A DNA stretch of 64,000 bases from the NCBI GenBank assembly GCA_008360955.1, contig LUCM01008745.1:115316-179315 (forward strand), read 5' to 3'. The position numbers and the translations under genes were made by a program. Below the pieces are notes generated by a model. That model saw only the letters and a list, made by a program, of their open reading frames with translations. It ran no database searches and had not been told where the DNA came from. This document shows, in pieces, positions 1 to 11,755 of the stretch (positions are counted from its first letter, which is position 1; each line of letters starts with the position of its first letter). The stretch is from Fasciolopsis buskii. Taxonomy: Eukaryota > Platyhelminthes > Trematoda > Plagiorchiida > Fasciolidae.

Positions 1-655
1 GCATTCGTGTTTTATGAGGAAACCGAACTAAAGCGGTCGACAAGTTGAACATAGAAACTCGGCTTGGAGCCAAACAGTACCTATCACCAGAATGGTGCAT
101 AAAGAAACCTTTTCGTGACACGAGCGCTGCACGGTGATTATCCAACGGCATAAATTTGTCAACATATACCTCGAAAATGAGCACATCACCAAAATTTCTA
201 TGCATTTTGCAATATCACTGGTATGCGTGCACACCTAAGGTTTCTCAAATCTTGCAAGGATTGGGTTTAAACTACTTCCAATTAGCTAATCTCTGGCAAT
301 TTGCGTGACTAAATTTAACGGGATCCATGTTTAACATGTTCTCGGTCAATCCATGGGTTTATTTATCCAATATGTGACGTAATTAGGTGGGTATTCCACT
401 CGCGTAATCAGATGATGTATGCAGTTGGCTGATAGACAGGCTAATCAGCGCTGAATCCAGTTTGTAAAACACTGACGTGCTGTTTGACAAAAAAAAAGCA
501 AAAACGAACCTCGGACAGAAGCCGATTTTCTGCTCGACAACGGGAAAAGTACAGAGCTACCCTGGGGTACTTAACATACCAACTCGTGTACTCATCCTAT
601 TCGATCACACTGCAGATAGGCGAATGGGTGGAGTGCGCACGAATGACGGGGTACG
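1..655. other. Non-coding stretch, nothing recognised
   Basis: The stretch has only short ORFs with low-complexity or unremarkable translations on both strands. I see no splice-flanked exon, no RNA gene and no repeat that I can match elsewhere in the window. It is probably intergenic or intronic. Confidence 0.5.
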
Positions 656-688
656 GGGTGGTGGTGGTGGTGGTGGTGGTGGTGGTGG
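656..688. repeat. (GGT)n microsatellite
   Basis: About eleven uninterrupted GTG/GGT units. The tract creates polyglycine, polyvaline and polyproline runs in overlapping short ORFs (477-971 +, 484-714 +, 605-793 -). These are artefacts of the repeat rather than genes. Confidence 0.95.
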
Positions 689-844
689 AACTGCGATCAT
701 ACTTTTGGCTGTGAATATTATCACTTCATCCGCAGTCTCCCCCCTCTCCATACTGGTCCCCCATGCAGGCACCACTGCTCCATTTATGATCATCGATCAG
801 TCTGATAGTTATCACGTGTGTACAAAGCGTTTTGTGAGGGAGGG

Positions 845-900
845 GTGTGTGTGTGCAATAAACGGAACAGTCAGGTATTGCGTGTGTGTGTGTGTGTGTG
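845..900. repeat. (GT)n microsatellite cluster
   Basis: A short GT run at about 845-855 and a longer alternating GT tract at about 881-901, separated by ordinary sequence. It is a standard dinucleotide repeat. Confidence 0.9.
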
Positions 901-1140
901 TTGTAATTGGATGTTTTCTTGATCACGCATGTAATCGAAAAAAACACCAAAAACTGGATGGACAAGACTGAAACGCATTTCCTGAAGCTTCGTGACTGCG
1001 CAAATTATGGGGACAATATTTGTACTATCGTACATCTATTCACATTTCGTTTGGTATTTGGTCAGAGTATTCGGTTTTTGTAGTAGTAGAATCCAAACGA
1101 ATTTTCCGTGATCAACGAATTTTCTTCACATGAAATTGGC
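901..1140. other. Non-coding stretch
   Basis: Between the GT tract and the hairpin-motif copy. No exon or RNA gene is recognised. Confidence 0.4.
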
Positions 1141-1212
1141 ATTTTGATTGTAAAACTTGCCTTGAGAAAGACTACCCACGGTAGTCGAAACGTTGGCGCA
1201 TTACATCTACCT
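1141..1212 (+). repeat. Solo copy of a dispersed stem-loop motif
   Basis: About 70 bp nearly identical to 35984-36054, inside the large inverted repeat at 36 kb. It contains a perfect 7-bp stem, GACTACC (1170-1176) with GGTAGTC (1180-1186), closed by a CAC loop. GAAAC follows immediately, then a GTTGG box. Similarity begins abruptly at about 1141 and ends by about 1212, so this is a mobile fragment rather than chance. A stem followed by GAAAC resembles motifs at the ends of Penelope-like elements, some of which carry hammerhead ribozymes. The canonical CUGAUGA core is absent here, so no ribozyme call is made. Confidence 0.7.
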
Positions 1213-2174
1213 CTAAGAAGTTCGATTTAGGCTAGATAAAGGTAGTCATAAAGTAACGACAAACATAATACAAGGGATGAATATCTGTGGCAGTTTTACT
1301 CACAGCTTGCATATACACTTTTTGTTCATTGTGATCGAAACAGATTCACTTGTGTATTCTGCCCACGTGTTCTCCAGACTACCACTAAGCACGATTAACC
1401 ATGTACTGCTTGGTTGTTACGTCACGGTTGTACACGGGTGTGTATGTGTTGTAATGAATAATGAGTCCGTGTGATGTCTGTGTGATGACGTCCGACTTCA
1501 AATCTGTCCGATCGGTAGTTGTCGCGTTGCGATGTTACTGCAACAAGATCCTCACTGCTTCGTACCTAAACATGCACCGGAGAACCCCCGGTTCTCAGAT
1601 CTAGACGAGCATTTCTCGATTCGACGTAACTTACCGCCCCCTGTCGTCGTCCTTATATTAGTTACGTTGACTAGTTAACTTGCTTTTCTGCCAGAATGTC
1701 TTTCACTCTACGCGCTCAAAGATTCCCGAAAGCATCGGATGCACAGAGTAGTCATTTTACAAGCCAATTATGTGGTACGTCAAGAACCAGTATATTTTTC
1801 AGCTTGGTTTTCTAACGAGTTCTTAAACATGGAAAAAAAAATTACCCTTTCAAAGTAAGCAAACCTAACTGTTTATATCTCCCTTTCGGAGTACAGAGAT
1901 GTTTCAGATATGTCATTGGAAATATGGAAATTTTGCTCGTATCGTTTTCTTCCTCGGTTTTCGAAAGTTGCCAAAGTTTCGTATACTGAATCACCATCTT
2001 CAGTCCAAGTTCGAAATGCAATCCGCTACATTGGAATGACGATGTCATTCGACGAACTGGGTGATAATGCATCAAGAAAAGAATCGATTTACAGTGATTG
2101 GTTGTATTAGTCACTGGGATGATTGGTCAATGACTGTCGACCACAAGAAACCGATACGAACGATATTTCATCTT
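1213..2174. other. Non-coding stretch
   Basis: Only short unremarkable ORFs. I see no splice-bounded exon, RNA gene or internal repeat match. It ends at the 3' part of the SINE-A copy. Confidence 0.45.
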
Positions 2175-2347
2175 TTATCTTTTACCTTCTTCATAAATGA
2201 AATACCAATGTACATCAATTTTCAGGAAGGGGGCCGCGGCCAACAGAGGGCTTCCAAGTGGGTAAGGTGACCGGTGGTGGGAGGATTCGAACCCGCGCCC
2301 TTGACGTCCAAACGGCGCAACCTTCTCCGCTTGGCCACCGTCAGCCA
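2175..2347 (-). mobile_element. tRNA-derived SINE, family A, copy 1
   Basis: On the minus strand the element starts with a tRNA-like head. The A-box-like GGTGGCCAAGCGG lies at 2339-2327 and a perfect B box, GGTTCGAATCC, at 2293-2283. The spacing is that of an internal RNA polymerase III promoter. A non-tRNA body follows (through GGCCGCGGCC), then a conserved 3' part containing TGTACATTG and an AT-rich tail. Two further copies in the same orientation lie at about 5240-5428 and 34905-35078. A SINE needs a partner LINE for mobilisation, and RTE copies are present in this window, but I see no shared tail that proves the pairing. Confidence 0.8.
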
Positions 2348-4304
2348 TTGCTTTTGAACGGGCTTTTTATTTTATCCGTTTGGATTTTCTCCTGCACCAT
2401 TATTTACACTGAAAAAGTCGAACTGAATGTAGAGTCTTTTTTGCGATTGGCAGAACCATATAGAAACAGATGTTCACTTTTTCCCCTGTGTCAGGACAGT
2501 ACTCCGTGTTCAAAATTGCCGCGACAACCTGCGCTATCTTATCGGCACTCGTTCGCCTACCCCGGTGAAACCGATATCACAATAACTTATTTAGTTTAGT
2601 ATATAAAACGTATCATGCAAGGTACTTCTATCAATGAAGCTGGATTCAGGATTTGCAAATCAGAATTATCAACAAAGTCCGGGTTCTTCGACAATTTGGA
2701 CTCCCTCCTTTCCTACACCTTCTTTCTTCCAAACAGACCAACAGTGTTCCTGTTTCAGTTTGGATTTTACTGCCAAAATTCATCTCCATGATGCAATCAA
2801 ATCCAGGATGGGAATGGACTGTTTCATTCACTAAGCAATTCGCTCTGCGGCCATTTTATATCGGGAAAAACTCAGAATCAGAATTTCATTTTTAAATCCA
2901 TACATGAAATATAACATTATGAAACAAGAACAACTATCTCTTCGTGACTGGCAAACTAATTCGGGAGAAGAGTGCATCTGGACGACAAACGTCTTGTGTA
3001 AACCATAGTGACCTTGAAAAATGCTTTTTGTTGCAGCTCAGTTTGACATTTCTCCAAGAAGTCTCAAGCTTGAAATTTAGATCCCACAATTCTTGCCATT
3101 GGTCAAGATGAGACTGTGAGCTCTTGTTTTTATCATGCTGACTGCAAACAAAGTGACCGTGGTAGTTTGTCATTAGCACCGAGAAATCGAATCCCCGCAA
3201 CTACTCCGATTCTGCTGGGATGACAGTTGTGATTCGAATGCATTATATTTTTCGCTCGCTTTGTCGAGGATAAAGCTTTGCTAAACAGCGAAGAACAGTG
3301 TTCAGATAGGGCATAACAAAAGAAACAAGGAAAATAGGAGAGTCGCATCCGCACTCGCCTGCGACTGTGCAGCTGTTCTGTTGAGAAAGTAACACCAAGA
3401 TTGGTCGATCATATTCGATAACTTTTGGCACTCGAACTGTGACGCTGATGTTACTGTTTGGAAAAGGCGGGTATTGCCCCTTGACCGCGTTCAATGCAGT
3501 GTAGTGCTGTGTTGGCCGGAAAACACAATTGGGCAGATTATTTTGGCTTCGTCTTTGGCTTTAATAAATTATGTTTTACGTCTGAACTGGGGCTAGGTAT
3601 TTAGGTCTCTTAATCAGAATACAGAATACTAAGGGAACATATAATTCCATTTGAATAATTACAACTACAATGTTGCATTTGCTGGGTCTTATCATCACTG
3701 AGCTTGAATTTGGGATCTGTATGGGAAGATGACGTTTTTCTTGATTGGCTCTTTGCAGCTGTCCATGGTATATTGTGAACACGGTTGCAGATGGTCACGA
3801 AGGGCGCATGGGAGAAACTGTGATTCGTCTGGACTACGACCTGAAGACTTCGAGGATTCCAGATGGTTGCGGTATATGCTCCTGTTTCCCTAGATAGTCG
3901 GTCGCTACTGCATCTCCCAGATTGAAATACAATCCTTTTCAGAGAGAGTTCTGAGGTTCTGTTTACAACTCTCGAAGTAATAGATTTTCGACCCCAGATC
4001 TTGTCCGCAGTATTATTGCTGCTTCTTGCAGACTTCCAACGTCCCTTTCTTTTCATCTTGACAGTTTTAAACCCACCTTTTAATGACCGCATCGATTTGA
4101 CCAAACATTTCTCCGCTCACTATCTACCAAATCGAATGCTATTCATTTTTACTAAGTTCTTATTCATATGACTATGGACATCTGCAATATGGCTTCGCAT
4201 CTTATATATGATGATGATCGAAACGTTAAGCCCAACAACCGCAAGACTTTGAAAAACGCCAACATCGACTAGGAAACAGTCCGGTGTTTTCAAATTTGAG
4301 GACA
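2348..4304. other. Non-coding stretch
   Basis: The longest ORF is on the minus strand at 3610-4104 (164 residues, serine- and basic-rich). It has no clear splice sites and no recognisable domain, so I do not call it a gene. Nothing else stands out. Confidence 0.4.
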
Positions 4305-4466
4305 GAATGACTAAGGCGTTCGACTCAGAATCGTTCGCCCGGGTTCGCGTTCCAGTTCGGGCGCGGTCCATGTGCACTGCTCATCATTCCTAACAAGGGT
4401 GAAACACGTGTACAGTGCTTCCATTGTTTCGTAATGGTGAGTAGAGCGATGGTATCACATGGCGAA
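4305..4466 (+). mobile_element. tRNA-like SINE, family B, copy 1
   Basis: This copy is homologous over about 160 bp to the minus-strand copy at 12665-12850 and to a more diverged + copy at 19355-19512. It has a tRNA-like segment, ACTAAGGCGTTCGACTCAGA (4310-4329), then a B-box-like GGTTCGCGTTCC (4342-4353) and a GC-rich box ending in GCGCGGTCCATGTGC. The body contains CATTCCTAACAAGG and ends near ATCACATGG. The 5' end of the head looks diverged. Copies 2 and 3 have the fuller A-box region, GGTAGCGTAATGGCTAAGG or its derivative. Confidence 0.75.
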
Positions 4467-5068
4467 TTATGTCATGAAGACAGAATTTTCGTGATTCACG
4501 GAACCGGATATGACTTTGTCCTGGTGCTGTCTCGATTCATTTACGTTTGAATGCATTGCTGTTCTGAGTGTGGCTGAGGCTGCATTCCCTTCACATCATC
4601 TATAGAGTTTAATTTGCTTACGCACAACTCGCTACACCGGAACTTATCCCCTGTACACGCGAGTATAAGCTGGACTGATCAAAGAAGAACAATCACCAAA
4701 GTATCTCAGGTATGGTTTGTTTCTGACCAAAATCAGGGTAAAAATGTGGGAATGTGAGAAAAATCCCAATAGACTGTGAACAAAGCAACCAACACCAGAG
4801 ACAGAATAATTCGTTCACCTCAAGGTCATATTCCCACGTCCAGAATATAGCACCCAAAAAACTTGTGTATCTTTTTCGTCTGGCGAAACTCACTCATGGA
4901 CTACACAGGAAATGTTAGCATCACAGCTATCCACTGTTAATTATTTTGAATTTTCTGTTCCCATTTTACAATTAAGACCACACGAATGGATTAAAGTGTA
5001 CCCGGAAAAGGCAGAACAAACAACGGATGGATCGTTTGGTTAAAACATACTACTTTTTGGTTTTTCAG
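4467..5068. other. Non-coding stretch, possibly intron of the 5.07 kb exon
   Basis: No repeat or exon is recognised. If the candidate exon at 5069 is real, this is upstream intron ending in a strong polypyrimidine acceptor. Confidence 0.4.
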
Positions 5069-5167
5069 CATTTCGGTGATGGCAAACTTCGTGAAAGGAA
5101 TTCTCAACTTTCTGGCCAAATTTTAACCGGCAAATACTTTCGACCCAACCTGGAAACATTTATTCAC
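5069..5167 (+). CDS. Candidate internal exon, 33 codons, unknown gene
   Basis: A 99-bp open segment bounded by a strong acceptor (TTTTTGGTTTTTCAG before 5069) and a good donor (CAC followed by GTAAGCC at 5168). It is open in phase 0 at both ends, so it could be included or skipped without a frameshift. The 33-residue peptide begins HFGDGKLRERN and ends PNLETFIH. It is mostly charged and polar, with no motif I recognise. No neighbouring + strand exon was found to join it, so the parent gene is unknown. The support is splice-site quality and the continuous frame. A chance match is possible for so short a segment. Confidence 0.4.
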
Positions 5168-5239
5168 GTAAGCCAACTCATTATATGCACAATAATATTA
5201 TTCAGTCGGAATCTTCAAGGGTCAAGTCCAACCTTTGAA

Positions 5240-5428
5240 CGATCTTTTACCTCTTTAGTCTCCTACTTTCTTTATTATTGAAACAACAATGTACATCAGT
5301 TTTCACGAAGAAGGCCGCGGCCAGCAGACGGCTGCCAAGTGGGGAAGTTGACCGACTTTGGGAGGATTCGAACCCGCGCCCCTCACGTCCGAACTCCACG
5401 ATCTTATCCGTCTGGCCACCGCCGGCCG
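5240..5428 (-). mobile_element. tRNA-derived SINE, family A, copy 2
   Basis: Same structure and orientation as the copy at 2175-2347. The A-box-like GGTGGCCAGACGG is at 5420-5408 and the perfect B box GGTTCGAATCC at 5374-5364. The GGCCGCGGCC body follows, then TGTACATTGTTGTTTCAATAA and an AT-rich 3' end. Intact A and B boxes at tRNA-like spacing make it plausible that the family was transcribed by RNA polymerase III. Confidence 0.8.
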
Positions 5429-7901
5429 CCTAACCTAAACGTACTATTTTCTAGCAATTTCTCCGGCACCATATACCCGGATAATCGCGGTTGCTAGGAT
5501 CCATCTATACGAAGTACTCATTCGATAAGGACTGAAAATCAAATAAAAATCACCACGTTGATTAGCTAACTACCGGTATTTCTTTGCCGATCCCCGGAAA
5601 GCATAGCAGCGAGGAAAACTACTACTATTGTTCGTATTATGTGGTATAGTTTGAAATCGTAAGCAAAAGCAAACATTGTCACTCCATGAGAATGGTGTGA
5701 TTCCATGCTTGTATCCCCGGAGGGCGAAGTTAATATGTCATATTCAGTTTTATTGGAACATTCCATTGAGTGTCAAATGATTCACCGAAGTGGTATTAAA
5801 TGAGATTCAAAACAACGCTACTCAGTAAATTTATTCCGTGGGCGATATTGCGGAACATCGTCCAGCAAACAAATGTTCAATGAATCCGTGAGTTTTCTAG
5901 TTTACACTTGTATATTCATACTAAATGACAAATGCTATCGTTTGCGGTATTATGTGCTAGCAGTGTCACACTACGCGAAACTTAGTAACGGTTATGAGCA
6001 TCTGCAAACTGAAGGCTTGTTTAAAGTACTAGCAGATCCAATATAGTTTTCTACATCTAGCCGGCGAATCGAAGCAAAATGCCGAAGAATTTATAAAATA
6101 CATTGTAAAATTTTGCGTTCATATTAGTTAGCAAGCAGATCGGAGTTGCGCGTCTGTCCCCAGTATAATAATCGATTGAGTACATATTATTTTTCTACAT
6201 GGGCCTGCCATCGTGCAAGCAACGATCTCTGACATCATGAAACCAGAAAACCGGACTAACCTCCCACTCGGCATAGTTGAATTTAGATGACATCGATTAC
6301 CATAACAACTAGTATGCTTGTCCGTAGTTCGTCCATACCGAGCTTGCGAACGTTTGGGGTGGAGAATAGGTAGGGCAGCAGTGAGTGTGCCATGGCGATG
6401 ATCATCCCTATCAATAAAGATGAAAAAGCTGCACAATGATTTCCACGGGTTTAAGTAGTGTGGTAAAGCTGGATATTTTGTTCTCGTGAAAGTTGTACCA
6501 CCCCTTCGGATCATCGGATTTCTAATTTGACCAGTTAGCCAAGATTAGGGGACTTTGGTAAAGTCTTATTTGTAACCGGTTTTCCGACGGAAAACTTATT
6601 TCTGCCACAGGAGACGAACAGGTACTTTGAGAACACATTGTTTCGGATTGGTACTAAACTGAGTAATGTGGACGCCAAGAACCAACTGGGATAATCGAGA
6701 AAATCTGATATTTGAGTGCAACTCATTCACATCAAGTTCGTATCTTCTTTCGAAAGTGTAGTAGTCAGATAGCAAAACAAAGATGAAACATCTGTACAAT
6801 AAGCGATTCCATGACCATGCATTGTGAATAGCTGATTGCTTAGAAATAAAAACTCGCGGATTTCTGTTTAAGAAGAAGCAATCCCCATTCACACACCAAG
6901 GTTGCTAGTACACGAAAGGCATTTCAAAAGGCCTGACTACAACCCATTCCAATTAGGTTGAAACTTTCGGAATAAGCATTCAAACACATTCATTCTTTAT
7001 ATCTTTCTTTTTTCTCTGTGTCTCATATTATTCAACTATCTACCTGCTGTCTTAATGAATTTGTGTAGATGCTCAAACTAGGTAAAAAAAGAGCAATCTC
7101 ATTCATTTCTGAACACACGCTAATAATCACATATTTTCTTAACCGAAGGTAGTTTTCAGGGTGTTTTTCCAAATTCAAGTAAGTGAAATCTGATTTGGGA
7201 CTACGTACTGAAGTAGTGCTGTTTGGAATAAAGAGTTCGGAGATGTTTAGACACGAAAACAGGACTGTTCAAATTAGGCGGCAAATAGTGCTATGTACAT
7301 TTGACTTTCTCTCTCGCACACACGCACGTGACCATTTGAGTAGTATAAACACTTTCGGTGGATTTGGACTGATTGGAAAAAAGAGCAAGATCGATGATGA
7401 GAGATGATGAACACGGGTAATTTGTGATAGAGGTCTTGAGAAAAGGAATAAAATTTTTCCAACCCCTTTGTCACAAAAGATACATTCTGCAGAAACAAAC
7501 AGTTAACCTTTTGATTTGTTGATGGCTGACCTTGGACTGTCGATCGGAAGAATTTATGTTATGGAAAATGTCAGTCGTCTTCTTAAGATTGTGAATACAG
7601 GGAATCGTTTTGTGGACGAACTAAAATATAGCAGCGCATGGAAAACATGTGAGATCTACCGAATTCGATTTAATTTGTTCACCAATCCCTGATGGTGGCA
7701 GTGTACTCATCTGCCAGTGTGGCGAAGTAGACCAACCCGTGACAGGTCATACATGTCACGTGAATGAGAATAAGAGCCAATTTATATGATCCATTGGCGA
7801 AGTATGGGAATCGAAACGAAAACTATCACAATTGGATGCATCGATCGATCACAAGCTGCCTGTCCAGAGAGATTTTTGTTAGCCACGGCTTTGCTCATCA
7901 C
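5429..7901. other. Non-coding stretch
   Basis: Scattered short ORFs on both strands, none splice-flanked or motif-bearing. The segment nearest 7901 would be the intron following the candidate minus-strand exon at 7902-8196. No repeat copies are recognised. Confidence 0.4.
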
Positions 7902-8196
7902 CGTGCCATTCGGGTTAACGGAACTGGAGCGATTCAATTGAATACTGGCTCCGGCACGTGAACTTCGTCGCCCCATGTCCTGTTGGAATGTGAACAGCTC
8001 TTCTTTGGCTTTACGTTCCTTTAGTTTCTGATTGGCGATTTCCTGATCAATGTGTTTCTGTAAACGGGACTCGTAGTTGAATGTGCAACCGTCCGGCAGT
8101 GTTTCTTTAAAGTAATTCATCACCAGACGGACCGCATTTGGTGGACAAGTGTTATGTAGTACGGCGTATAGACATTCGAGTTTGGCTAGTAACGAC
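7902..8196 (-). CDS. Exon of an unidentified coiled-coil-like protein (downstream of 11482-11668)
   Basis: On the minus strand the exon follows a TTACGCAG acceptor and begins GTCGTTACTAGCC. The first G completes the AA left by the donor of exon 11482-11668, giving a continuous lysine codon. The peptide starts SLLAKLECLYAVLHN, continues through NYFKETLPDGCTFNYE and a highly charged helical stretch (QKHIDQEIANQKLKERKAKE), then becomes Ser/Asn-rich (RRSSRAGASIQLNRSSS). I place the 3' boundary at a GTGATGAG donor before 7901. The frame stays open to a TAA at 7782, so a terminal exon is the alternative. I do not recognise the family. The character suggests a cytoplasmic coiled-coil or scaffold protein. 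Confidence 0.6.
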
Positions 8197-11100
8197 CTGC
8201 GTAAGAACGGAGGAGGAAGTCATAGGTCATTAGTCATCATTCTTTGAACGATTATATCTGCTGGGGAACATGAATTTGATAATTTTAAAGTTCTATCACG
8301 GAACTAGTGCGGATCAGTAACACTGACATACAAGTGATATGCGCTTGGTAGTGGAAGAAGTCATTGCATCGGTCAAGATATCAATTTCACGGCTCACGTA
8401 GATCGCTGCTTCTGCTTGATGTGTCAGTATTCTTGTTCTGTCTACGTAAGGGTAGATGCGGCTTGACTGTATACACGAAACTTCGGCAAAAAAGAGAAAA
8501 TGAAGTTGATTTTTGTCCCATTTCCCGACCGACAGCCGGAAGTCAAGCAACAGAAGCTTGCAATCGAAGAAAAAAATGCTCCGAGACATCTCATTGGGGG
8601 GGTCTATCTTTAGATTGGTATTTTTCTCAAACTGAATCATGAAGCTCCAGCATTCCTAAGAACGAACATCACATCTGGATACAACGTATCCAACTCATCG
8701 GGATTATTTGCTTCCCTGGATACAAACCTACACTTGACAATCCGATCGGAACAAAGACGAATTACAAAGTACTAAAAGTGAATTGGATAAAATCTATGCA
8801 AGATCACTAACTACACTGGAATGGGACAAAAGAAATGACGAAGGTCGGACCCGTCGATCGGGACCATTGTTACAAGGTGATTCAAGCCGCAAATCACAAA
8901 GTCTAGTTGACTTCTCATCTTAAGCTGTCACTAAAATCCCCGATAAAGACACGTCAACTATATTTCTATCAGTTGGGGATGGGCCTGGTTGCATTATTCC
9001 TATCATTATTACCATCATTTTTTCGTTATTATTGATAAACGCCAAGAAATATAAGGAATTGAATTTACTGGTGAAAACCCACTAATATCAATGAGTGTGT
9101 GTGTGTGACATGTTGTGGGTTATATTCACGTTAAGCAAGCAGTTCCATTTGTCAACAATGGGTCCATATTATCTTGGGAACAAGTGTCTCGGTTAACAAA
9201 ATGGCTACACATATGGTAGGCAGCAGGATGAGGGAACTCGTCAGTGCTGAGCGACTTCGATTTGTTTCTTCATCATAATGAACAGTTTCGTTGAAATATC
9301 CGACGTGATTGGATGAATTGAAGTCACCTCTGGGTGAAGTACCAGAAGTGAGAAAGTCGTACGAGTAACCTATTCATTCGTGTCTCCCACCCTACGGTGA
9401 TGGAAAAAAGCATCAGTTTCGGCGAAATGGAAAATCTGGAGACTTTTTACTATTAAAAATCCACAAAATCCGTTACATTCATTGTTTCCCCCCTATTTCT
9501 CACGCAAAACATTTTCAGAAGCGAAAACCTTTGTTTAAACGTCTACTCCAGAAAAAATATTTGTTCCATATTTGCCCCACAACATCTGGGTTTACTGGGG
9601 AGTCCGATGTCCTTGTACTGAAACTCAAATATAGAATAGATTTAATTTTCTCTTTTCATCTTGATTTCAATGTTCCCATAAATTTGAGATCTACTGTATT
9701 GCCACTGACTTCGTCACACAAGCCGGGCATCACTTCCAGTCTGATGTCTTGCAGTCAACGGAAAATTTTCAAGCGATTTCACTACATCGATTTTAAGATG
9801 CCAATGTCCGTGAAACACGATCCAGGAAACGAGTGACGCTGGCAACGTGCCAAACAGAATGAAACATAGTGATCGAGTCGTTCTCCGGGGATCCCTTCAA
9901 TTTGTGCCACATTGTGCGGATCGCGCCGACACTGGATGCACCGTATTACTGGTTCGCTGACCTATCACGTGATATTACTGACTTGCGTGTTGGTCTTTGG
10001 ACTACCGGCAAAGTGAGCAGCACACCCAAAATCACGTGGAGGCCTAGGCCGTCCAGCCACGTGACAATTTTGCACGGACATGGGACTCTGGCGTGCTCAT
10101 CAGTAAAAAAAATGAGTCGGTTTCATGATGTACCAGTCAGAAGGCCAAAGGCCACTAACTGATTTAGCCTAACTGAAGAAGCACTTAGGTGTGATCAAAT
10201 GCACCTCAAAATTTTGAAGTTAATTTGAGAAATGTGACAAGTAAGTGAAAAAATCTGTGAGGTATTTGGTAAAACTGCAGATGATCTTGCGAATATGGCA
10301 AAATAATTTGGCCAATCATTTGGTGTCCTTTGTAGGGGTAATGTGTTTTCATGGGAGCAGAATAAAAGACAAATCTGGAACGCAGTTTTCATTTATTCTA
10401 GTCGATCGCGCATGTAAAACAATCTTGTACATTTAGAGGCCTTTGGTGTCCTTTTATGAAATGAACTGGCATACATCGTAAACTGTGCACATTTAGGCAA
10501 AACTATGCCTACATTCAGGGTAGCTGGATTGATAGTCTTGTATTTTTGGGAGTACATGACTTCATTACACGAAAGGAATGTGCCCACTCCTTTATTGCAT
10601 TTTGGTTCGATTTGGGATTACATAAGAGTGTGCTTTTATCAGATGGCGGGATCGGTGTGGACGTTCATGAACGCAGTTCTGTGGAAAATTTTGGCCCCAA
10701 TTTTGTATGTCAGTTCGTTTTCGGTCGTGCTAAAACTTGGTTTGCGGAACAAACTCCCAATGCCACTGCGAATGCGGGACTAGTTTTGTACTTGGTTTGT
10801 AAAATCGATGCAGCCAAACGCAGCTGATGGTTACCTCAACCGAGGTCATGGGTCATTAAGCGTTAGGCCCGTGTTGACAAGCAAAACACCAAATTGATCC
10901 TATTTGTTCGTTCACATCCCGCTATTGTGCAATTTCAATCCAAAAAGGCTGACATCAGGAGAGCGATTAAGAATACAATAACAATCTGCAACTCCACACG
11001 TCCAGAAATTTCTATTCCAAACAATCCAACTGACTCTGATCTACGTCCGATTTTGTCCAATCGTGTAAAAGCTCATTTGCTTTAATTATCAATCAGAATT

Positions 11101-11481
11101 TCCGTTCACGTAAGGACGATTTGCGTAGGTGATCTGTGAGAATAACTCGACGTATAGGCATCATGTCAGATATGCATTCTTCACATTGCATTGAGTCGTA
11201 GAAAGCGGACCTATGACTTAAACCCACTGCTTTATTGATTATCACCATACAGTTTAATCCAGGGTCTACTGTTACTTAACAAAAAGTAATGATCACATTT
11301 ATAGCCAACTACTAAAGCATTTCTTCCCGGGAGAATTTGACGTTTTGCGGCCTTTGTATGCAGTCATTATCAAGTTTTGACCACATTCCTCAATTTCGAA
11401 CAATTGTAAACACGGAATATCATATGCAGTAGGCGATAAAAAAAGTATCCGTGTAGTTCCAGTTCTTTGGCAAACGCTTAC
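8197..11481 (-). other. Probable intron between two phase-matched exons
   Basis: About 3.3 kb between the donor at 11481 and the acceptor at 8197 on the minus strand. It contains a short GT run near 9095-9106 and no recognisable transposon. ORFs at 9531-9836 and 9869-10162 on the + strand look like chance reading frames. Confidence 0.5.
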
Positions 11482-11668
11482 TTGCACTCGTAGTGACTGA
11501 GTGTGTTCCGCATCAGACCGTAGTACTCGTTTGAACTTGTCGATAATCGGCTTGATTGATTTTGCAAAGCAGCAACCACTTCACGAATAGTATCATTCCG
11601 ATGAACATTGCACTGTTCGGCCATTTTCTCTTGTCGTGCCAAACATTTGGTTTTGTGCTCGTTGAGAA
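11482..11668 (-). CDS. Exon of an unidentified coiled-coil-like protein (upstream partner of 7902-8196)
   Basis: A 187-bp minus-strand exon after a CGTTTCAG acceptor and before a GTAAGCG donor. It is open in the frame beginning LNEHKTKCLARQEKMAEQCN, continuing NDTIREVVAALQNQSSRL and ending GLMRNTLSHYEC. It needs one base from the preceding exon and leaves two (AA), which the 7902-8196 exon completes. The peptide is rich in Q, N, K, R and E and is predicted by eye to be helical. The long AC microsatellite at 11756-11788 lies in the upstream intron. The protein family is not recognised. Joint phase and splice evidence make this one of the better host-gene calls here. Confidence 0.6.
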
Positions 11669-11755
11669 CTGAAACGAGGAATTTATCACGAATGCTTTAG
11701 TATAAATAGATTTATGCAATATTTCGGTCGAGGCCACACACAGGCATGCGTGTAT

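Noticed and set aside
477..971. 164-residue + strand ORF with polyglycine and poly(CV)
   Set aside because: Its length is produced by the GGT and GT microsatellites.
2283..2339. A and B boxes suggesting a functional tRNA gene
   Set aside because: No complete cloverleaf or acceptor stem is seen, and the element continues into a SINE body repeated at two other sites.
3610..4104. 164-residue minus-strand ORF, serine/basic-rich
   Set aside because: No convincing acceptor or donor, no domain and no phase link to the candidate exons. This length is at the upper end of chance ORFs for 64 kb.
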